Of a DNA stretch of 64,000 nt, positions 56,716-64,000 are shown piece after piece. The translations under genes and the position numbers were made by a program. The notes under the pieces are model-generated. The model did no database searches, was not told the origin of the DNA, and saw only the letters and a list, made by a program, of their open reading frames with translations. Every line of letters begins with the position of its first letter. Within the stretch, counting starts at the first letter, position 1. Source of the stretch: Methylobacterium fujisawaense (lineage in GTDB: Bacteria > Pseudomonadota > Alphaproteobacteria > Rhizobiales > Beijerinckiaceae); NCBI RefSeq assembly GCF_014138435.1, contig NZ_JACJIM010000003.1, forward strand, positions 248,001 to 312,000. The letters run 5' to 3'.

Positions 56716-59310
56716 CTACGGCGACGTGCGTCGGTCGGATGTCGCAGCCTCGAGCCGGCTCGAGGCCACGCTCAGACCGGGCTTGCGCGGCGGCGCCTGT
56801 GGCGGGACCGGGGGGCGCGATTCGGGGATCGGCTCGCGCCGGGGGTGCCCCGCGAGATCGGTGGGGAAGGTGCAGGTCACGCGGGTGCCGTTCCCCGGAG
56901 CGGTCTCCAGCAGGACCCGGCCGCCATGCAGCTCGACGAAGGACCGGACGATCGACAGGCCGAGACCGACACCGCGATGACGGGTGCCGAGGGTGTGGCT
57001 CTCGAAGCGGTTGAACACCGAATCGGCGATCTCGGGCGGCATGCCGCGGCCGTGGTCCCGGACGCTGAGGAGAAGTTCCTGCGCGGTGCGGCGGGCATGG
57101 ACCTCGACGCGCTGGCCCGCATCCGAGAAGCCGACGGCGTTGGACAGCAGGTTGAACAGGATCTGCCGGACCCGCTTCCCGTCCGCATGGACGCTGCCGA
57201 TATCCTCCGGCACGTCGAGTGCCAGGGTGATGTGCGATTCCGCCAGCCGATCCTCGATGCCGCGCACGGCGGCCTCGATCGTCGCCTGGACGTCGACCTC
57301 TTCCCGCTGCAGCTCCAGCGAGCCGGCATCGATCGAGGCGAGGTCGAGGATGTCGTTGATGATGACGAGCAGCGCCGCCGAGGAGCGCATGATGTGGTCG
57401 GCATATTCGCGCTGCCGCTCGTTGAGCGCGCCCACGGTCTCGTCGCCCAGGAGCTGGGTGAAGCCGATGATGTTGGTGAGCGGCGAGCGCAACTCGTAGG
57501 AGACGTGGTGCACGAAGGTGTCGCGCAGCTGCGCGGCCTTCTCCAGGGCGTCGTTCTTCTCGGTGAGGGCCCGCTCGACGTTCACGCTCGCCGTGACGTC
57601 GATCAGGGTGAGGAGCGTCGCGCCCTCCGGGAGCGGCTGCGCCGCGCAGTCGAGGACGGTGCCGTCCACCACCTCAAGCCGGCACGCGCGGGCGGTGCGC
57701 GACTCGAGGCCGACCACCGCATCCCGGATGTCGAGCCACGGCTCCTCGGCGGGCGCCAGGGTGCGGCAGGCGGCGATGACGGCGTCCACGTGCGGGCGGT
57801 CCTCGACCATGGCCGGGTCGAGCCGCCACACGGTGCAGAAGGCCCGGTTGGCGAGGGTCAGGCGCCCGTCCGCGCCGAACACGGCCACCGGCTCGGCCAG
57901 CGTGTCCAGGGTCTCGGCCTGCAGCCGCCGGAGGGCGTTGTAGCGCGACTCGGCGTTCAGGCGATCCGAGACGTCGTCGAACAGGTAGGTCAGGCCGCCC
58001 TGCGGGTTCGGATCCGCGACGACGCGCAGCGTCCGGCCGTCGGGCAGGTACCACCACGTCTGGTTCGCCTCCGCGGCCCGGTAGGCGGACAGCACGCCCT
58101 GCTTCCAGCCGCGGAAATCCGCATGCTCCTCGAGCTTCCGCTCTGCCCTGAGGTGATCGAGGATCTCGCCGTCCGACGGGCGGCCGTCCAGGAAGGCCTG
58201 ATCGAGGTCCCAGAGCTGACGGTAGGCGGCGTTGTGGAAGATCAGGCGCTGCGAGACGTCGAACATCGCCACGGCGGTCGGCAGCTGGTCGAGGGTGCGG
58301 ACGTTGGCGTTCATCTGCCGCTGCAGGTCGGCGCGCACGCTCTCGAGTTCCGACACGTCGATGGCGATGCCGACCCGGCCGGTCTCGAGGCCCGTCTCGA
58401 ACACGTCGAGCATGCGCCGGTTGCCGGCCACGATGGCCGAGAGGCGCGGAACGCTTCGGGTCAGGCCGGCGAACCGGGCCGCCTCCTCGCGGGCGATGGT
58501 CTCTCGCGCCGGCCGGTCGAACAGCTCCAGGCCGGCATCGAGGGCCGCCTCGCGGCTCTCCGCCTCGACCGCCGCCACGTAGGCGGCGTTGACCCAGCTC
58601 AGGCCGCCGTCCCGGTTGCGCCGCCAGACCGGCTGCGGGATCGCGTCGAGGAGACCCGACAGGGCCGACAGCCCCCGGCGGGTCTCGTCCAGGGTCGCCC
58701 GCAGGTCGGCGATCTCGCAGCGCTCCTGGCTCGTCTCGCGCAGGCGCAGGAGCGCCCGTCCCGCCACGGCCTGCCCGTGAGCCTCGATGTTCCGGCCTGT
58801 CTGACTGCGCAGGCTCAGCGCGAAGCTCGTGCCCCGCGTCCGCAGGGTTTCCACGGCGGCCTCGACTGCGGTCGCGTCGGCGGCGACGAGCCAGGTCCCG
58901 AAGGCCAGCACCCGGCGGGCATAGCCCGAGGCCGGCCGTTCGCCGTGGATCGCAAGGCTGATGTCGCCCTCCACCACCGGTTCGCTGCGCTGATCCCAGG
59001 TCACGATGATCTGGCGCTCGGCGTTGAGGAGCATCTCGGCCCGGTCGTGGGCGCCGCGCAGGACATCGAGGGTCGCGGCGAGTTCGCGCTCGCGACGGGT
59101 CCACCGCCCGCGCTCGTACAGGTGGAGGAGCGACAGGATCACCGCGAAGGCTACGAGGCCGCCCAGGATCGCCAGGGCGGCCACGCTGTGGATCTCCCGC
59201 GCGGGATGCGCCGCGGCGGCCTCCGGCAGCTCGGCGAGCGCCGCGCTCGCCGTCATCAGGGCAAGTGCGCCCACGCCGATCCGAACGTGCGTCGCACGAC
59301 CGACACCCAT
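56716..59310 (-). CDS. divL: Tyrosine pseudo-histidine kinase DivL (cell-cycle regulator)
   Basis: 864 aa. N-terminal transmembrane helices (about 10-28 and 43-64), then PAS-like modules (about 215-320, 340-450, 465-580), a dimerisation domain and an HATPase domain (about 690-830). The H-box reads HHVSYELRSPLTNI, so the usual phospho-His is Tyr605, the hallmark of DivL. ATP-binding boxes (LFNLLSNAVGFS, RDHGRGMPP, HRGVGLGLSIVRSF) are kept. In Caulobacter DivL controls CckA and so CtrA activity at the cell pole. The neighbour sahH gene matches the order I recall from other alphaproteobacteria. Confidence 0.87.
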   Translation of the reverse strand: MGVGRATHVRIGVGALALMTASAALAELPEAAAAHPAREIHSVAALAILGGLVAFAVILSLLHLYERGRWTRRERELAATLDVLRGAHDRAEMLLNAERQIIVTWDQRSEPVVEGDISLAIHGERPASGYARRVLAFGTWLVAADATAVEAAVETLRTRGTSFALSLRSQTGRNIEAHGQAVAGRALLRLRETSQERCEIADLRATLDETRRGLSALSGLLDAIPQPVWRRNRDGGLSWVNAAYVAAVEAESREAALDAGLELFDRPARETIAREEAARFAGLTRSVPRLSAIVAGNRRMLDVFETGLETGRVGIAIDVSELESVRADLQRQMNANVRTLDQLPTAVAMFDVSQRLIFHNAAYRQLWDLDQAFLDGRPSDGEILDHLRAERKLEEHADFRGWKQGVLSAYRAAEANQTWWYLPDGRTLRVVADPNPQGGLTYLFDDVSDRLNAESRYNALRRLQAETLDTLAEPVAVFGADGRLTLANRAFCTVWRLDPAMVEDRPHVDAVIAACRTLAPAEEPWLDIRDAVVGLESRTARACRLEVVDGTVLDCAAQPLPEGATLLTLIDVTASVNVERALTEKNDALEKAAQLRDTFVHHVSYELRSPLTNIIGFTQLLGDETVGALNERQREYADHIMRSSAALLVIINDILDLASIDAGSLELQREEVDVQATIEAAVRGIEDRLAESHITLALDVPEDIGSVHADGKRVRQILFNLLSNAVGFSDAGQRVEVHARRTAQELLLSVRDHGRGMPPEIADSVFNRFESHTLGTRHRGVGLGLSIVRSFVELHGGRVLLETAPGNGTRVTCTFPTDLAGHPRREPIPESRPPVPPQAPPRKPGLSVASSRLEAATSDRRTSP

Positions 59311-59685
59311 GCTTCGCCCCGCCCTCGCGCCCGATGGCGGTCCGGCCGGCGCGCGTCACCGCGCGGCGCGGAACGCACCGTTCCTGCAGTGATTCTCCCG
59401 AACCGCCGCAGCCCCGCCGATCTAAGATTCGCCCACACTCTACAGTGGGGCGGATTCGACCCGGAAGGGGAACGAAGCGTGGCCTTTGACGATGTCGGCA
59501 TAATCACTCGTTAACGACACACAGAAGACACAGTTCGAATCGGCATCGAGTGCTTGACAAACGAGAAGGCCCGGCGCAGCGCGCCGGGCCTCCAGGATTC
59601 CTGCCGAACTGGCCGCGTGCCTGGACCGGACGGCGCGCCGCTCGGCCCGCGATCGGGGCCGTGCGCGCCGCCCGGAACGCCGGGC
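59311..59685. other. Intergenic region between sahH and divL
   Basis: About 375 bases upstream of divL and downstream of sahH, both on the minus strand. It holds the sahH terminator (59567-59591) and presumably the divL promoter. One TTAAC CtrA-like half-site lies at 59511-59515, but a full paired site was not found. Confidence 0.45.
59567..59591 (-). terminator. Rho-independent terminator of sahH
   Basis: 11-bp stem AGGCCCGGCGC / GCGCCGGGCCT with an AGC loop, followed on the minus strand by TCTCGTTTGTC. It lies 94 bases after the sahH stop. Confidence 0.75.
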
Positions 59686-61086
<1,401 letters not shown>

Positions 61087-61161
61087 GAGTCGATGGCTCC
61101 GTGTTCGCGTTGCGGGTCGGGGCAATCCCCTACCATCCCGCGACCTACGAAGCAATCAAGA

Positions 61162-61179
61162 CATAAAGATGTCTTTATG
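61162..61179. promoter_or_regulatory. Perfect palindrome upstream of sahH, candidate SahR-type operator
   Basis: CATAAAGA-TG-TCTTTATG: 8-bp arms with a 2-base centre, 75 bases before the sahH start. It stands out as an A/T-rich island in GC-rich DNA. In proteobacteria sahH is often controlled by the ArsR-type repressor SahR, which binds A/T-rich palindromes near the promoter. Position and symmetry fit; the regulator itself is not in the window. Confidence 0.6.
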
Positions 61180-61245
61180 CGTTCTGATCAGCGGGGCGGC
61201 CACGCGTGTGCCCGCCCCGCTCCGGATCAGGGTCGATGTGGCCGC

Positions 61246-61650
61246 TCAGCGGCTCGGCCGCGCCAGCCATCCGAGGCCGAAAGCCACGGCGGCCACGAGG
61301 GCAAGGGTCGCGCCGCGGTTCTCGTCCGCACGCGCCGCGAGGCTGCGGCCGTGGTGCACCGCGCGATCGCGGTAGTGATGACCGCGTTCGATCGCCTCGT
61401 CGGCCAGGGCGTGACCGCGATCGCTGACCTCACGGAACCGGGCGCGCCCCTCCTCGACGAGGTGCTCGCCCCCGTGGCGCAGGTCGCGCACCGTGTCCCG
61501 GGCCTCGCCGTAGGCGTACTGAGCGGCGCCGGCCGCCTGATCGTAAGCGCCCTCGAACTGGTCGCCGGCCCGGCCGCGAACCGCGCCCGCGGCCGTCTTG
61601 ACCCGACCGCGCAGATGGCGGACGCCGCCTTCGAGATGATCCCTGTTCAT
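61246..61650 (-). CDS. CsbD-like stress protein with C-terminal membrane helix
   Basis: 134 aa from the ATG at 61650 (GGAGA upstream). The N-terminal ~60 residues follow the CsbD pattern (MNRDHLEGGVRHLRGRVKTAAG, AYGEARDTVRD). A helical, charged middle leads to one C-terminal transmembrane helix (TLALVAAVAFGLGWLA), as in DUF883/CsbD-type ribosome- or membrane-associated stress proteins. Gene stands alone. Confidence 0.75.
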   Translation of the reverse strand: MNRDHLEGGVRHLRGRVKTAAGAVRGRAGDQFEGAYDQAAGAAQYAYGEARDTVRDLRHGGEHLVEEGRARFREVSDRGHALADEAIERGHHYRDRAVHHGRSLAARADENRGATLALVAAVAFGLGWLARPSR

Positions 61651-61957
61651 GCTGTCTCTCCGATCGGGCGCGCCCAAAGGGGGCGCGTCGCCTGTGTCGG
61701 GGCGGAACGACGGCGGACGGCTCCGGTTCCCCGCCGCGGGGCGGAGCGGCTTCAAGTTTCCGTGCTTCGGCGCACGCACGCCGGAAGCAGGTCCGGATCG
61801 GCGCGGAGCACAGGACGGCGGTCGCGCCAATCCCCGGGGCCCGATCGGTGGATATCGACGGGCCGCCGGTCCGTCGATCTCTCGGTACGACTCGGCCTCT
61901 GCTGCCGCGCGTCGCGCCGGTGACTGTCCGGGCGGCGGGAATGTCTCGGGCGCCGGG
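61651..61957. other. Intergenic region between kup and the CsbD-like gene
   Basis: About 307 GC-rich bases downstream of kup and upstream of the CsbD-like gene. No T-tailed terminator or RNA gene was recognised. Confidence 0.35.
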
Positions 61958-63901
61958 CTAGATCTCGATCTCGGTGCCGACCTCCACGACCTGCCGGGTC
62001 GGCACGCCGAAGAACGCGCCGGTGCGCTCGGCATTGCGCTGCATGAAGGCGAACAGGTTCTCCCGCCAGGGCGCCATGCCCCGCTTGTCGTTCCGCGGGA
62101 TGATCGTCTCGTGTCCGACGAAGATGGTCATGTCGTCGAGGATGTGCGGCGGCAGATGGCGGGATTCGACCGCGCATGCGAGGCCTTCCGGGATCGAGGC
62201 CTCCTCCATGAAGCCGTAGCGCAGGATCACCCGGTAGAAGTCCGGCGCCAGGATCGTCACATGGGCGCGCTGATCCCGTGGGACGGTGGGCGTCTCCTCA
62301 TAAAGCGCCGTGATGATCAGGATCCGCTCCATCAGGGCGCGGTTGCGCTCCACGAAGCGCGAGAGGTGCAGCGGGATCCCGTGCTCCGCGGCCGAGAGGA
62401 ACGCGGCCGTGCCCGGCAGGCGCAGAAGATCGCGGTGCTGGAGGCCGGTCAGGAATACGTCTTCCGGCAGGCGCAGGGCGGCCCGCGCCTCCTCGACCAG
62501 CTCGTTGCCCTTCTTCCAGGTCAGCATCATCAGGGCGACGAGACCGGCGAGCACGAGGGGAAACCAGCCGCCCTCGAACAGCTTCACGCTGTTGGCGGCG
62601 AAGAACACGGCGTCGAGGGCGAGGAAGGCGCCGTTGACCGCGAAGACCAGGATCGGATTGTAGCCCCAGCGCAGCGCGATGAGCGCGGCGAGCAGCGTGG
62701 TGATGCCCATCAGCATCGACACCGCGATCCCGTAGGCCCCGGCGAGGGCGTCGGAGGAGCCGAACACCACCACCGCCGTGAGGGTCGCTGCGGCCAGCAG
62801 CCAGTTCACCGCCGGCACGTAGATCTGGCCGCGCTCCTCGTGCGCCGTCTGCACGATGCGCATCGCCGGCAGGAAGCCGAGCTGGATCGATTGCTGGGTC
62901 AGCGAGAACACGCCCGAGATGATCGCCTGCGAGGCGATGATGGTCGCCATCGTGGCCAGGGCGACCAGCGGCAGGTGTCCCCAATCCGGGCAGAGGCGGA
63001 AGAACGGGTTCTCGAGGGCGTCGGGCGCGGCGATCAGCAGGGCGCCCTGGCCGAAGTAATTGAGCATGAGCGCCGGGAGCACCAGCGCGAACCATGCGAT
63101 GCGGATCGGCAGGGCGCCGAAATGGCCGAGATCGGCATACATCGCCTCGCCGCCGGTCACCGCCAGGAAGGCCGCGCCCAGCATCAGAAAGCTGACATGC
63201 CAGCCGGCATGGACCAGGAAGTCCACCGCCCGCAACGGGTTGGCTGCCGCCAGGATCTCGGGCTTGGCGATGATGCCGGCGATCCCGAGCAGCCCCAGCA
63301 CCAGGAACCAGACGAGCATCACGGGCCCGAACACGCGGCCGATGGCGGCCACGCCCTTGTGCTGGACCAGGAACAGCCCGACGAGGATGACGAGCGTGAT
63401 CGGCACCACGTACGGGCCGAGCGCCGGCGCATCGACCTTCACGCCCTCGATCGCCGACAGGACCGAGATCGCCGGGGTGATCGCGCCGTCGCCGTAGAGC
63501 AGCGCCGCCCCCACCAGACCGACCACCAGAAGCAGCGCCCTCCCCGTGCCCGGCCGGGCCTGCCGGGCGCCGAGCAGCGCCAGCATGGCGACGATGCCGC
63601 CCTCGCCGCGGTTGTCGGCGCGCAGGATCAGCACCGCGTATTTCAGCGACACGATCAGGATCAGCGACCACAGGATCAGCGACACCGCCCCCGTGGCCGC
63701 CGCCGGCACCGACGCCCCGCCGGCGGTCGCCGCCTTCACGGCCTCCTTGAACGCGTAGAGCGGGCTCGTGCCGATGTCGCCGTACACGACGCCCAGCGCG
63801 CCCAGGACGAGGGCGGGTCGGAGCCGGCCGCGCGCCGCATCCGCGTCAGTCGTGCCGGTCTCGGGCCGGGTCTTCGCCGCCGGGGCAAGGGTCTGGCTCA
63901 A
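61958..63901 (-). CDS. kup: Potassium uptake protein Kup
   Basis: 647 aa, KUP/HAK/KT family, with about 12 transmembrane helices in the first ~430 residues (LGVVYGDIGTSPLYAFKEAV at the start, GEGGIVAMLALL and GDGAITPAISVLSAIEGV signatures). A C-terminal cytoplasmic domain of about 200 residues ends ERTGAFFGVPTRQVVEVGTEIEI. It imports K+ with protons. The start is TTG at 63901, with GGGGA eight bases upstream and the conserved GALGVVYGDIGTSPLYAFKE following about 35 residues in. Confidence 0.95.
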   Translation of the reverse strand: MSQTLAPAAKTRPETGTTDADAARGRLRPALVLGALGVVYGDIGTSPLYAFKEAVKAATAGGASVPAAATGAVSLILWSLILIVSLKYAVLILRADNRGEGGIVAMLALLGARQARPGTGRALLLVVGLVGAALLYGDGAITPAISVLSAIEGVKVDAPALGPYVVPITLVILVGLFLVQHKGVAAIGRVFGPVMLVWFLVLGLLGIAGIIAKPEILAAANPLRAVDFLVHAGWHVSFLMLGAAFLAVTGGEAMYADLGHFGALPIRIAWFALVLPALMLNYFGQGALLIAAPDALENPFFRLCPDWGHLPLVALATMATIIASQAIISGVFSLTQQSIQLGFLPAMRIVQTAHEERGQIYVPAVNWLLAAATLTAVVVFGSSDALAGAYGIAVSMLMGITTLLAALIALRWGYNPILVFAVNGAFLALDAVFFAANSVKLFEGGWFPLVLAGLVALMMLTWKKGNELVEEARAALRLPEDVFLTGLQHRDLLRLPGTAAFLSAAEHGIPLHLSRFVERNRALMERILIITALYEETPTVPRDQRAHVTILAPDFYRVILRYGFMEEASIPEGLACAVESRHLPPHILDDMTIFVGHETIIPRNDKRGMAPWRENLFAFMQRNAERTGAFFGVPTRQVVEVGTEIEI

Positions 63902-64000
63902 TGCAGGATTCCCCGAGGGCCACCCGGTCTCGACATCCGGACATCGCGTTCCGGCGCCGGGTGTGATGCCGCAACGATAAAGCTAGCGGCTGCGGCCGCG

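Noticed and set aside
59511..59515. CtrA binding site upstream of divL
   Set aside because: Only one TTAAC half-site is visible; the second half at the required spacing is absent.

Overview
The window is high-GC bacterial chromosome from an alphaproteobacterium, most likely Methylobacterium or a close relative in the Hyphomicrobiales. The main pointers are a DivL-type tyrosine pseudo-histidine kinase next to sahH, a phasin-like protein, clpS-clpA, ergothioneine genes egtB-egtD, paired small secreted proteins of the GCG/CRPN type, a bacterial topoisomerase IB and a METTL20-like methyltransferase. The genus is inferred from gene content and composition, not from a marker comparison.

Layout. 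1-3.8 kb: the C-terminal end of an SMC-type ATPase, a small orphan gene, then a compact operon of an HtrA-like membrane protease, a small secreted protein and a membrane J-domain protein. 3.9-9.6 kb: a D-Ala-D-Ala carboxypeptidase with a SPOR domain, a phasin-like gene, clpS-clpA and a small membrane protein. 9.6-16.8 kb: a flavin amine oxidase, a class III cyclase, egtB-egtD, murI and small proteins. 17-24.1 kb: a DUF47/PiT phosphate pair, two secreted GCG/CRPN proteins, a two-component pair, a tartrate dehydrogenase-like enzyme and a zinc-ribbon membrane protein.

24.2-35.8 kb is an accessory island. It lies between two 68-bp direct repeats (66/68 identical) that carry the 3' end of tRNA-Leu(CAG) and its terminator. 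The intact tRNA is at the right end with a decayed tyrosine recombinase beside it. The cargo is a TonB-dependent siderophore receptor, a PepSY membrane protein and a small membrane protein (a likely ferric-siderophore uptake and reduction set), a NIPSNAP protein, small orphans, a possible phage-connector remnant and a sensor GGDEF-EAL protein.

35.9-47.2 kb returns to core genes: leuC, a 2-hydroxyacid dehydrogenase coupled to an Inh-type protein, cytochrome b561, an FMN reductase, a methyltransferase with a glycosyltransferase, topoisomerase IB, a LuxR regulator, a diguanylate cyclase with a degenerate receiver, and small secreted proteins. 47.4-55.3 kb holds ruvB, a DUF4142 protein and the Tol cluster (ybgC, tolQ, tolR, tolA, tolB), split by an opposed HpcH/HpaI aldolase gene and with no pal after tolB. 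55.4-64 kb holds an MFS transporter, divL, sahH with a palindromic candidate operator, a CsbD-like protein and kup.

No CRISPR array, rRNA operon or intact insertion sequence was seen. The most informative accessory feature is the tRNA-Leu island. The most distinctive protein-level features are the Tyr in the DivL H-box and the degenerate receiver on the diguanylate cyclase.
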